Assembly (NCBI GenBank): GCA_964036195.1
Contig: OZ038457.1
Coordinates: 12,675,147 to 12,739,146, forward strand
Reading direction: 5' to 3'
Length of the DNA: 64,000 bases
DNA from: Sphaerolaimus hirsutus
Lineage: Eukaryota > Nematoda > Chromadorea > Monhysterida > Sphaerolaimidae
Shown: piece after piece, positions 35,401 to 39,571 of the stretch
How the letters are laid out: each line of letters starts with the position of its first letter
How positions within the stretch are numbered: position 1 is the first letter of the stretch
The notes under the pieces: generated by a model
Seen by the model: the letters and a program-made list of their open reading frames with translations, nothing else
Databases searched by the model: none
Told to the model about the DNA's origin: nothing
Program-made: the position numbers and the translations under genes

Positions 35401-36563
35401 GAAGTATACTCAATAACTGTTTTACAAATTGAAGTCGGATAGTCGACTACGACCACTGAGGAGGGTTCGAATAATATAACGTCACTTTGTGTATCAATAA
35501 TACCTCATGTCTTTGAATTAACTCCCCCCAATCTGTCGCGGCAGGGTGGAACTGCGGCAAGCCGGCCACCCCCTGCGCCCGGCTCGAGTCCCCGGCGTCC
35601 CGCTGCAGCGGTACAACCGGCCGCTAGCAGAGGCCCAACGCACGCTCGCCAGAATGCACGGCGGCACGTTGTCGTCGGGACAGCAAAACCGCAGAGTGGG
35701 TAAAACGACTGGGTCGCTGGAAGCTGGGCTTGAGCAGTGGTTTGTGAGGGCGTCGGTTTTTTTTCGCGCTTTATGAATGCGGTCATTTCGCAATGTCACC
35801 GCGAGAAGTTTAGGTCGGCTCATTCGTACCACTACAATATGCATTTTGCAGCTGCATCAGCCAGGACGTGTGCCTGCAGCTGGCCGGCGGCGTGTCGCTC
35901 GTCATGCTCGTGTGCACAGAGAAGTGCTATTTGGTTGGTCTATCTCACTTTGCTGTATTCCGACGCGGAACACTATCATTTACACATTTCATCGGCGCAG
36001 GTGCGACAACGCGTCGTGCGAATGGGCAACAACGTCGCCAATGAATCCGGTTCGAGCGTCGCGTCAACTTCCACGGGCGACCAGCTGCAGGATGTGCGCG
36101 TCAGACTCTCAGTCGACTACAGGTACTCGCCGCCGCTGCTGATGTCGATATCAGTGGCCCATTTTCCCGTTTCCCGATCCTGAAAATTTTCCCTTAATCT
36201 CGATCCCGCAAAATGTTGCCAACTTTTTTGGAATAACATTTTTGCACTAAGAAATGATGTCCCATTTGTGCCACTTTTATGGCATTCAGGTGTTTTTGAA
36301 CCATTTTTCGCGACAGATTTCTGAAGAACTCTAATATCATAACTTTTTCAAAAATCCCAATCCCGAAAGCCCTCACTGATTACAGAGACATCGACGGCGT
36401 GCGCGTGATTTCATACGGTGATAAGCAATCGAAGGCCGTTTACTTGGAGATAAAGCGGCGGGTGCCCGGCGCGCGGGACGGCGAGCAGAATGAAGAGTGC
36501 GACCAGATACAGTGCTTCGATAGGCGGACGGCTGAAATGGTTCGTGGTGGTGATAAAGGATAA
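37..36563 (+). CDS. VPS13D: VPS13D-like intermembrane lipid transfer protein (3' part, about 58 exons)
   Basis: VPS13 proteins are rod-shaped lipid conduits at organelle contacts. VPS13D acts at mitochondria, ER and peroxisomes. Phase-consistent GT-AG exons: 37-181, 940-1130, 1347-1581, 2104-2260, 2460-2802, 4014-4182, 4517-4631, 4899-5053, 5235-5431, 6341-6712, 7755-7993, 8095-8185, 8474-8702, 9712-9812, 10594-10765, 11042-11196, 13123-13393, 13820-13949, 14038-14153, 14497-14552, 15086-15220, 15461-15592, 16855-16962, 17026-17080, 17158-17388, 19418-19514, 19592-19697, 19817-20042, 20758-20931, 21004-21080, 21383-21459, 21525-21609, 21867-22046, 22112-22247, 23258-23317, 23383-23631, 23700-23787, 24826-25280, 26932-27128, 27390-27551, 27637-27692, 28317-28476, 29497-29578, 29667-29897, 30237-30458, 30747-31037, 31340-31531, 31921-32037, 32763-32888, 33474-33659, 33847-33972, 34270-34409, 34471-34547, 34926-35136, 35545-~35740, 35852-35933, 36001-36122, 36386-36563. 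The 5' end is outside the window. The D paralogue is favoured by the ricin-like segment and the C-terminal block. No UBA domain was recognised. Exon junctions near 6712, 16962 and 35740 are uncertain. Confidence 0.88.
301..744. mobile_element. MITE with CGTAGCCAGG termini
   Basis: Terminal inverted repeats AGGGACGTAGCCAGG and its complement, next to poly-G/poly-C, are bordered by the 9-bp direct repeat CTCGCATTC (292-300 and 745-753). Inside are GGCGCC palindromes (about 413-476) and a GCGCGCTTGCGCGC palindrome (about 603-618). A related copy is at 15618-16462. Confidence 0.75.
1592..2028. mobile_element. hAT-like MITE with (GGGATC) arrays
   Basis: The ends TAGGGCTCAAATGGG and CCTTTGAACCCTA match the element at 59790-60179. 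Next to the left end a 50-bp unit containing CACGTGATCGGGATTAC is repeated about 2.5 times. No clear target duplication remains. It lies in an intron of the VPS13D-like gene. Confidence 0.65.
3060..3990. mobile_element. TGACGTCA-type MITE, split by a nested hAT element
   Basis: The flanks share 'AATGATGACGTCATG...GTGTTTCCTTCAGAAA' and a 'GCGGTCC.C.GAGTATA' end with copies at 24600-24775 and 35168-35405. The hAT element at 3263-3954 is inserted in its right part. Confidence 0.6.
3263..3954. mobile_element. hAT-like MITE, (AAAAATCA) arrays, 8-bp TSD
   Basis: Ends TAGGGTTGG / CCAACCCTA lie between perfect 8-bp duplications GCATGCGG (3255-3262, 3955-3962). Both subterminal regions are inverted runs of A/T tracts with GATT/AATC. 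The ~500-bp core (about 3390-3850, with CATTATAAGCAGTGATTTCT and GCGCGCTTGCGCGC) is shared with 9865-10559 and 25859-26456. Confidence 0.9.
4265..4428. repeat. foldback repeat with GTTGACA ends
   Basis: The arms 4276-4328 and 4366-4425 are imperfect inverted copies (TCAGATTCCAGCTTCACGTG against CACGTGCAGCCGAAATCTGA-like sequence). The outer TAGTTGACAC motifs resemble the ends of 25330-26819. Confidence 0.55.
5477..6293. mobile_element. TACCGTATTT...CTCGAA C-rich MITE, interrupted by 5666-6093
   Basis: The outer ends TACCGTATTTCTTCGAA and the complementary AAATACGGTA are followed by C-rich 'CTCGAAATACCCCC' motifs. The same family recurs at about 20390-20690, 22368-23215, 33010-33330, 37909-38550, 46021-46232, 48398-49028 and 52020-52350. 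A second MITE is inserted in this copy. Confidence 0.6.
5666..6093. mobile_element. MITE with GGGTGGCCCACGTCAGGCGC ends
   Basis: The first 27 bp (GGGTGGCCCACGTCAGGC...) recur as a perfect reverse complement at 6067-6093. The interior is AT-rich with no reading frame. It is nested in the C-rich MITE at 5477-6293. A GGCCACCCTG motif near 18310 and 18370 looks like a degenerate relative. Confidence 0.8.
6341..15592 (+). CDS. VPS13D: VPS13D exons 10-22: middle of the bridge
   Basis: The exons at 6341 (TLNIGLSRDPWTLLLDFFGL), 7755, 8095 (FLVEFVSFWSHW), 8474, 10594, 11042 (VPAQLYTLLRGVIELNLG), 13123 and 14038 (LPDWWYKLANFVSMTFDD) carry the hallmark VPS13 pattern. In it, a 'Y/W..L..F...' hydrophobic helix closes each beta-groove unit. 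Splice phases agree from exon to exon. The end of the exon at 6341 is uncertain because a MITE (6732-7516) begins just downstream. I chose the GTAAAA donor at 6713, but a GTACAG donor upstream is in the same phase. The exon at 15086 starts 15 bp beyond the end of another MITE (14609-15070). The gap of 200 N falls in the intron before 9712, so an exon could be missing there. Confidence 0.75.
6732..7516. mobile_element. MITE with GAAGAGTTTCATTCC ends
   Basis: Inverted ends GAAGAGTTTCATTCCAAAA and ATTTGGAATGAAACTCTTC frame repeated 'CGAAAGTGCACATATCCATC' blocks. Related copies are at 14609-15070 (same orientation) and 23806-24596 (opposite). It lies in the intron after the exon at 6341. Confidence 0.8.
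8752..8890. repeat. CGGCCGTAATG tandem/inverted array
   Basis: Units of about 18-20 bp containing CCGGCCGTAATG run in one direction to about 8835 and then as reverse complement (CATTACGGCCGGG). The array continues after the gap (9499-9575). The same units flank the hAT-like element at 28781-29235. Confidence 0.8.
9299..9498. other. assembly gap (200 N)
   Basis: A run of exactly 200 N lies inside an intron of the VPS13D-like gene, flanked on both sides by the same 'CCGGCCGTAATG' repeat. The repeat probably caused the break. Confidence 0.98.
9499..9575. repeat. CATTACGGCCGGG array, right side of the gap
   Basis: Three to four degenerate units of the array seen before the N run lie in reverse-complement orientation. 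Together with 8752-8890 they suggest one inverted-repeat element spanning the gap. Confidence 0.7.
9865..10559. mobile_element. hAT-like MITE, (AAAAAGCGC) arrays, 8-bp TSD
   Basis: Ends TAGGGATGG / CCATCCCTA lie between perfect duplications GCAGATAG (9857-9864, 10560-10567). The subterminal arrays are A/T runs alternating with GCGC. The core matches 3263-3954 in order and orientation. Confidence 0.9.
11222..12348. mobile_element. 1.13-kb full-length palindrome with TA duplication
   Basis: The ends AACACCTTCC / GGAAGGTGTT are flanked by TA. The left arm (11222-about 11770) and right arm (about 11800-12348) are inverted copies for nearly their whole length (for example GCACCCGCTGATTTCTGAGC and its complement at about 12115-12134). 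No open frame is longer than the arms. It lies in an intron of the VPS13D-like gene. Confidence 0.88.
12490..12850. repeat. CTATCTAT / GCATGT repeat remnants
   Basis: C-rich 'CTAGCTATCTAGCTATCTGG' and an inverted pair of 'GCCCATTCCGCATGTAGG'-like and 'GTTTACATGCGGAATAGGG' motifs. These are remnants of the low-complexity family also at 18963-19300. The rest of the intron to 13122 shows nothing I recognise. Confidence 0.45.
13565..13740. mobile_element. small MITE with GGGGGCAGTCCCGAGCCCTG end
   Basis: The segment starting GGCAGTCCCGAGCCCTGTAA and continuing GTGAAGTGTTAAATGTCATG matches the left end of the MITE at 52570-52743. Fragments are also at about 10868-10915 and 55060-55095. Confidence 0.5.
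14609..15070. mobile_element. MITE abutting a VPS13D splice acceptor
   Basis: Inverted ends GAAGAGTTTCGTTCCATAAG / CTTATGGAACGAAACTTTTC show it belongs to the 6732-7516 family but is shorter. Its right end lies 15 bp from the AG of exon 15086, so it could supply part of that exon's branch-point region. Confidence 0.75.
15618..16462. mobile_element. GGGCGTAGCCAGG-type MITE, interrupted by a foldback
   Basis: Left GGGCGTAGCCAGGGGG plus poly-G, right CCCCTGGATACGGCCC. The GCGCGCAAGCGCGC palindrome occurs near both inner ends (about 15743 and 16337). The palindromic element 15963-16274 is inserted near the middle. Confidence 0.7.
15963..16274. mobile_element. 312-bp full-length palindrome with TA duplication
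   Basis: The ends AACACCTTCC / GGAAGGTGTT are flanked by TA, the same family as 11222-12348. The arms meet near 16117 around GGTGGGTCGCC. The palindrome is nearly perfect over its whole length. Confidence 0.9.
16855..19697 (+). CDS. VPS13D: VPS13D exons 23-27: segment leading into the VAB domain
   Basis: Recognisable VPS13 signatures are RLSYCDYLVLRAVLARF (exon 16855), DDFEDTRFPLLRFGIDGKI (exon 17158) and, after a 2-kb intron, SVYAWEPLVEPWIVD (exon 19418). The last matches the family motif in which 'N..L..WEPL.EPW' precedes the adaptor-binding region. The junction between 16962 and 17026 does not match in phase with the best-looking donor (GTTTTC at 16963). A GTGGGA donor about 30 bp upstream would restore phase 2, so this junction is provisional. 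The exon at 17158 may hide a ~47-nt intron (GTTTGA...TAG), but it also reads straight through. The long intron 17389-19417 is filled by a 1.5-kb inverted-repeat element. Confidence 0.72.
17427..18915. mobile_element. 1.5-kb inverted-repeat element with GGCATCT / TGCCAAGC ends
   Basis: The outer regions are clusters of 'GATGCCAAGCGGG' and 'CCCGCGTGGCATGG'. The inner arms 17753-18045 and 18463-18745 are inverted copies about 285 bp long (CCAGTGTATCATGTGCACAA and its complement). The ~400-bp centre is AT-rich. No transposase frame was seen. It fills most of the intron 17389-19417. Confidence 0.75.
18963..19300. repeat. CCTCCGGAGGGT / GATAGATAGCTG low-complexity repeat
   Basis: 'GACCCTCCGGAGGGTTGAAT', GATAGATAG runs, poly-G, then 'CCCCGTTGGAGACCCC'. 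The same family occurs at about 27165-27345, 28540-28720, 29270-29400, 29930-30160, 38030-38530, 57040-57330 and 63010-63235. Confidence 0.6.
19817..28476 (+). CDS. VPS13D: VPS13D exons 28-42: VAB (SHR-BD) adaptor-binding domain
   Basis: In yeast Vps13 this beta-repeat domain binds Pro-x-Pro adaptor peptides and selects the target membrane. The block opens with LPYILHNNTGLEVTFY (exon 19817). It runs through VLLAPGECQPAPLA (21525), DQYTLPGHTITF (22112), CAPYWIVNQTGLPIVVKQ (23700), VPLMFSFAEDD (24826), VYDVGVEVRAGAGVHKHTT (25140s) and ends with PYAWDNPMKQQ (28317). All are classic SHR-BD signatures. The exon at 24826-25280 is open throughout. About 85 nt near 25064-25137 encode a hydrophobic insert unlike the family, but no phase-matching donor removes it. 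A 65-bp intron (23318-23382) is the shortest in the gene. The exon at 26932 could extend to 27168 in the same phase. I prefer 27128 because the extension is not family-like. Confidence 0.82.
20060..20700. repeat. decayed hAT-core copy followed by CCTCGAATAAC repeats
   Basis: 20090-20370 matches the shared core of 3263-3954 (GCATTATAAGTGCTGACTTC, AGAGAAGGCTAATA) but lacks intact ends. 20390-20690 then contains CTCGAATAACTCCCCC blocks of the C-rich MITE family. Confidence 0.6.
22368..23215. mobile_element. C-rich CTCGAATAAG MITE with nested foldback
   Basis: The left part (ACCGTATATCCTCGAATAAG) and right part (CTCAAATAAGTAACCCC, about 23148-23210) belong to the C-rich family. The foldback 22503-22937 is inserted between them. 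The remaining sequence (22940-23120) is AT-rich without recognisable content. Confidence 0.5.
22503..22937. mobile_element. foldback with TACGCACAAATGCC repeats
   Basis: The left end has three TACGCACAAA units. The right end carries their complements (GCGTTTGTGCGTACCAGGCA). Inside, AAGTGAAAAA/TTTTTCACTT motifs also pair, so the whole unit can fold on itself. Confidence 0.75.
23806..24596. mobile_element. MITE of the GAGTTTCATTC family, inverted
   Basis: Ends GGGGAGTTTCATTCTAAAAA / AGAATGGTACTCCCC. The interior is the reverse complement of 6732-7516 (CGAAAGTGCACATATCCATC blocks as complements). It is followed at 24600-24775 by a TGACGTCA-type MITE reaching almost to the exon at 24826. Confidence 0.75.
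24600..24775. mobile_element. TGACGTCA-type MITE
   Basis: Starts ACTCGACGGACCGCAAAGTA, contains AATGATGACGTCATGATG and GTGTTTCCTTCAGAAAAATA, and ends near GCCGAGTATATAAC. It matches the flanks of the element at 3060-3990. Confidence 0.6.
25330..26819. mobile_element. 1.5-kb MITE with CACTAGTTGACAT ends, containing a hAT insertion
   Basis: About 36 bp at each end are inverted copies (CCATACACCAGTTGACATCA against GATGTCAACTAGTGTGGGG). Removing the nested hAT-like element 25859-26456 leaves about 890 bp without a clear frame. Short relatives are at 4265-4428, 31558-31866 and 46315-46372. Confidence 0.7.
25859..26456. mobile_element. hAT-like MITE, (AAAAACG) arrays, 8-bp TSD
   Basis: Ends TAGGGTTGG / CCAACCCTA lie between perfect duplications ATTACACC (25851-25858, 26457-26464). 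The core is the same as in 3263-3954 and 9865-10559. The subterminal runs alternate A/T with ACGT. It is inserted in the element 25330-26819. Confidence 0.9.
27165..27345. repeat. CTATCTATC low-complexity repeat
   Basis: C-rich segment with CTATCTATCTATCTATG and 'CCCAGCTATCTAGATATC', a member of the 18963-19300 family. It starts within the alternative 3' extension of the VPS13D exon at 26932. Confidence 0.55.
27780..28240. mobile_element. nested foldbacks with TGGCGCACC ends
   Basis: Outer arms: GAGACAAGATGGGGACAACG near 27792 and CGTCCCCATCTTGTTTC near 28215. Inside, 27851-28116 is a palindrome with ends TGGCGCACCGCACA / TGTGGTGCGCCA and arms containing GTTCAGCGTTCGAACGTTTT. The same termini occur in 59184-59720. 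Confidence 0.75.
28500..29496. repeat. intron filled by CCGGAGG, CGGCCGTAA and hAT-like repeats
   Basis: From left: a C-rich CTCCGGAGGAGCC repeat (about 28540-28715), the CGGCCGTAA array (28717-28780), the hAT-like element 28781-29235, the array again (29236-29270), and a C-rich CCCCCGCAAGGGTCGAAAT repeat to about 29400. Confidence 0.65.
28781..29235. mobile_element. hAT-like MITE, (ACGTAAACGTAAAGT) arrays, 8-bp TSD
   Basis: Ends CAGAGTTGTTAA / GTACAACTATG lie between perfect duplications CATTACGG (28773-28780, 29236-29243). The interior is dominated by AAACGTAAA-type motifs inverted about the centre. A truncated relative is at about 36870-37280. Confidence 0.78.
29497..30458 (+). CDS. VPS13D: VPS13D exons 43-45: ricin B-like lectin segment
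   Basis: VPS13D differs from its paralogues by a ricin-type beta-trefoil segment after the VAB domain. Here the exon pair 29497/29667 encodes HTQLVLDALPDGKVILNQ, then ESQLWRTVSP, a Leu-Asp repeat (MVLDTLGP) and ends LNSQAWTF. This is the 'LVLD...QLW...LDI...Q.W.F' cycle expected of a trefoil lectin fold. The exon at 30237 continues with a Gly/Ser-rich loop and RERPGSGALRVHVTFE, a family-typical bridge to the next block. Whether it binds sugar is not readable from sequence. In this family it may be structural. Confidence 0.75.
29930..30160. repeat. GATAGATAGCTG low-complexity repeat
   Basis: AT-rich lines followed by TAGCTAGATAACTGG and GATAGATAGCTGAGCGACC, a member of the family at 18963-19300, in the intron before exon 30237. 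Confidence 0.5.
30747..35136 (+). CDS. VPS13D: VPS13D exons 46-54: DH-like / ATG2-C C-terminal block
   Basis: This block starts with GPTRVLHISD and a long beta-rich exon (30747-31037). It continues through ADNQMVEGRHWQLLY (31340), SLQMEETLLWRLMKF (31921), RRCYFGQLVIHVERM (32763) and VPLVKFENASVHLAPF...YFETYAFLLDAV (33474), and then the invariant DFLGNPLGL motif (33847). The next exons give EGNVSGLVSGIGHGLTNT...DKRHQLTR (34270) and GIGFVGGLSSLAGGMIDG...GTVTKPIQG (34926). These are Gly-rich amphipathic helices that in VPS13/ATG2 proteins bind lipid droplets or mitochondria. The match of this stretch to VPS13D, rather than A/B/C, is the main reason for the paralogue assignment. Phases agree at every junction. 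Confidence 0.88.
31558..31866. mobile_element. foldback with CACTGGATGTCAACT ends
   Basis: The ends CACTGGATGTCAACT and AGTTGACATCCAGTG enclose inverted arms (CAGGACAATTTTCGAGTGCA against its complement near 31790) that meet at about 31700. It lies between VPS13D exons 31340 and 31921. Confidence 0.75.
32150..32662. mobile_element. foldback with CTGCAAGTAAGCTCGCTCTG ends
   Basis: About 60 bp at each end are inverted copies rich in CTGCAAGTA units (TCTGCAAGTAAGCTCGCTCT and its complement near 32645). The centre is AT-rich and without coding potential. Confidence 0.75.
33010..33330. mobile_element. C-rich family relative with GATCCTCGATTAGT ends
   Basis: GAGATCCTCGATTAGTTCCC at the left and GGTACTAATCGAGGATTTAT at the right are inverted copies. 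The interior is AT-rich. Confidence 0.5.
35168..35405. mobile_element. TGACGTCA-type MITE
   Basis: From TATACTAGGCCGACCGCAAAG to GCATGCGGTCCGCGAAGTAT, containing ACGGTGACGTCACGATGG and AGTGTTTCCTTC. An uninterrupted copy of the element split at 3060-3990. Confidence 0.7.
35545..36563 (+). CDS. VPS13D: VPS13D exons 55-58: PH-like C terminus and stop
   Basis: The exon at 35545 is a Pro/Arg-rich linker (LRPARVPGVPLQRYNRP). Exons 35852-35933, 36001-36122 and 36386-36563 make a small beta-domain (VCLQLAGGVSLVMLVCTEK, VRVRLSVDYRDIDGVRVIS, KAVYLEIKRRV) that aligns in order with the PH-like end of VPS13D. The donor after 35545 is ambiguous. GTGGGT at 35696 is out of phase with the next exon, while GTTTGT near 35740 (phase 2) fits. 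The reading frame stops with TAA at 36561-36563. A further terminal exon after a GTTCGT donor at 36540 cannot be excluded. I saw no convincing polyadenylation signal immediately downstream. Confidence 0.7.
36150..36378. mobile_element. hAT-like MITE remnant with (ATCCCG) motifs
   Basis: CAGTGGCCCATTTTCCCG at the left and CCCGAAAGCCCTCACTG at the right are imperfect inverted ends with GATCCCG arrays as in 1592-2028. It lies directly before the last VPS13D exon. Confidence 0.5.
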
Positions 36564-39384
36564 TATTTAAAAACTGAAATATTTTAATAAGGATGCTAAA
36601 CCAGAATGGTGCTCCACACACTGAGTATTTAAACTCTTCATTTGAGTACACTGCCGAATTGCTTCTATTGGAGGGTGCCGTTCTGTTGGAGGCTGTCGTT
36701 CTATTGTTTTCGTAACTGCAAACTACCCGCCGTTCTATTGGAGTAATGCCGTTCTATTAGAAAAACACCATATTTCAATTGGAGCCCGTGCCATTCTGCA
36801 TCTAAACCGATTATGAATCTAGGCCCATCATGCACCTAATTCTACCCATTATGCATCTAGACCGATTACTCACGAGTACTCACTTACGTACTTTTTTAAA
36901 GTACGCGAGTGCAGAAAATGTATTTTAATGGGACAGAAAATGTCATCTTGCCAGACAAAAGTGACAAACATAGAACATTTTCCTAAGAAATACTTATCAG
37001 GAGAGAAAAACAAATCTTTGATGTATTTCAGGGAAAAATTGTGAGAAAAATGCCTACTTTTACGTTTTCTGTGAGAAAAAAGTACCCATTTTTACGTTTT
37101 CCCTGGAGAAAATACTCGATTTTAGGTTTTCTCTGGAAAAAAGTATTTTACTCACCTTTTACGCAGTGCAAAAGTAAAAATAAAATACGTAACGTTTTCT
37201 GTACTCAGGGGCTAGTAAAACAAATATACTTAACGTTTACGTTTACTTTAAAAAAAGTTCATTACTGTTAACAACTCTGGTTAGGTAGATGCATAATGGG
37301 TAGAATTAGGTGCATGATGGGCCTAGATGCATAATCAGTTTAGATGCATAATGCTTTCTACTCTTTCAATTGTAAGGTGGTTTGTATAGTGTCAATGCCG
37401 TTGAACTGCACCAACTTTTGCAAACTGCTTTTTTAAGTTGTAGCGTCCATATTCCAGTTGTGTCAGAAAATACTGCATGCGAAACAGCAACACGATGACC
37501 TGAAGCGGAGTCTTCCAATTCCAGAGGACACTGTGATAAATTTCATGGCCATGTGAATTGGCATCGAGTTGTATTTGGTTCGTTATTTGGTTCGTGATTT
37601 ATTCAATATCTAGCTTTATTCCATGGTAGTTGATTGTGGTGATTATTCATTTGTGTTTTTTTGCATTCTATTTATTTAATTATCTCTATTTGTCCGTGAA
37701 AAGTGCTGTCGGGCCGAGCCGATCGCTTCGTGGCTGAGTGGTCACGAACGCACGTTTTGTACTGAAATATCAACAAAAAATAGACAACTCAAATCAGCTT
37801 TGAACGCATTCGTGTTTACCAGAGTGAGGAGTCTGTCAACTGCTGTCGATATCAATAAAAAACAACTTATTCCGGTAAACTAAGATGCCTAAAAAGTAAA
37901 CTAAAGCTACCGTATTTGCTTGAATAATTCCCCTGTGGAATAATTCTTTCGGCAGAATTTTCTGAGTGGGAATAATTCAAGGGGAGTGATTATTCCGTCA
38001 GAATTTCCAAGTATTCGGGGAAGTCAGGGGTTTCCTAGGGGGGATGCTGTCCCCCCCCCAAATCCGCCAGCTATCTATCTATCCCGGAGGCCGCTCAGCT
38101 ATCTATCTATCCCGAGGCAAAAATTTTGCCTACTACCCCCAAAGACCCCCCCCCCCCCAATCGCTCAGCTATCTATCTATCTAGTGTGGTTTTTGAGAAA
38201 TTTTGCCCCAATTTTCGCTCAAAATCACTAATTTTTGCAACGTTTTATAGTTTTTCACCTTCAAAATCGTGCTCTCCGGCTATATGCATGGTTATATGCC
38301 TGTTTTTAGCCATTTTAAACCTAATTTTGGCCACTTTTAACTGATTATTAGCGATTTTTCCCCTTTCGGCCTTCTATCCACTGAAAAAGCCTATATATTT
38401 TGCCCCCGCGAGCCCCCCCCCCAAGCCTCCCCCCCTAGAAATTTTTTTCAGCTATCTAGCCCTCCGGGGGAGCGATTTGCTATCTATCCAGCCCCCGCGA
38501 GGGCCAAAATCCTGGAGACCCCTGGGGGAAGTATTCAAGCAAATACGGTAAATGCGTTCCAATTAGATTACCGTATTTCTCCGTGTAAACCGCCCGGGCG
38601 TTATACAAAACCAGGGCACTCTTCAGCGACCTTTTTCTAAAACTTGTAAAACGCCCGGGCGTAAATCATTGGGAAGGGGGGGAAGCGTGCATGCAGGGGG
38701 GGGGGGGGGCATGTACGGTGAAGCGTCGGGAAGTGTCTTCACGCCGACGATTCCCGACGCTTCACCGAGCATGCCAGCGCTTCCACACACATCACGAAAA
38801 TTTGCGTGAAGACACTTCACGCTTTCTAATATGCCGCTCCCATACACATGTATAAGTACGAGAAGCGTGTGGAAGCGCAAACGCCGTGAAGTGTCTTCCA
38901 CATTTTGGATGCGCGTGAAGCGCGCGGTGAAGCTAGGTGAAGCGTGTGGAAGACACTTCATCAAGATTTTTGTTAAGTTGGTGGAAGCGTGTGGAAGCGC
39001 GCCGCTTCACGCACATCCAGACCGCTTCCACACGCTTCACGGATCCATTTTTTGCTGTGAGTGTCATTTCCTCCTGACATTTTTCAGGCAACACTTTTTC
39101 AGGCAATTGTGGCTTTTCCATAAAAGAACCCCATGGTGCACACGTTGATCTCTTCAGAATGATCTCTTCGGGAAGTTGGCAAAGGTGGTGCAATATGGCT
39201 ATAGTAGCGGTGGAATACCTTCATGGAGGATGTCTTGACACCTTTAAGGGTGCAGGACTGGTGCCAGGTGCCAGGTTTCGTGTGCCGACAAAAAAATTGA
39301 GTTAGAAAGTCCCATAATCCCGGTATAGCGATTCTGAAAGAAATCTGCAAGAAAATTCAGTTAAGTATACTTGCTAATTGACTT
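36564..39384. repeat. spacer made of nested repeats
   Basis: 36650-36790 has GCCGTTCTATTGGAG units. 36795-37350 is an inverted pair of 'GCATAATGGGTAGAATTAGG' with a truncated ACGTAAACG hAT-like element inside. 37350-37900 shows nothing I recognise. 37909-38550 is a C-rich MITE (ends TACCGTATTTGCTTGAATAA and complement) containing a CTATCTATC repeat. 38568-38700 is a C-rich remnant, 38715-39045 a GAAGCGTGTGG array. 39050-39384 holds nothing recognised. Confidence 0.6.
38715..39045. repeat. GAAGCGTGTGGAAG / CACTTCACGC motif array
   Basis: At least a dozen units of GTGAAGCG, GTGGAAGCG and AAGACACTTCA occur in both orientations, with a long palindrome around 38722-38770 (CGGTGAAGCGTCGGGAA and complement). 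Confidence 0.65.
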
Positions 39385-39561
39385 TTTATGACCACAGCTC
39401 CTACACTAAGTAAGAACGTAGGGATAATCTCACGTTGCACTGCACTCATATGCGCGACTGCGCAATTAATCCAAAGGATTAACGATTAAAGTGCAGTGCC
39501 TGGGCGCATAAAACCACGCCGTAGGTTCGAGACAGACTATCTTTGTTCTTCTGCATCCGAG
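39385..39561 (+). repeat. left inverted terminal repeat of the DIRS element
   Basis: The reverse complement matches 44990-45160 almost base for base, including the GCGCGACTGCGCAATTAATC stretch. The coding start at 39572 follows directly, so this repeat probably holds the promoter. The right repeat is about 47 bp longer at its outer tip. Confidence 0.92.
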
Positions 39562-39571
39562 TTTTTTCGTC

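Noticed and set aside
1-36563. tRNA, rRNA or other structured RNA genes
   Set aside because: I looked for cloverleaf-type and rRNA-like segments and saw none that stand out from the palindromic repeats.
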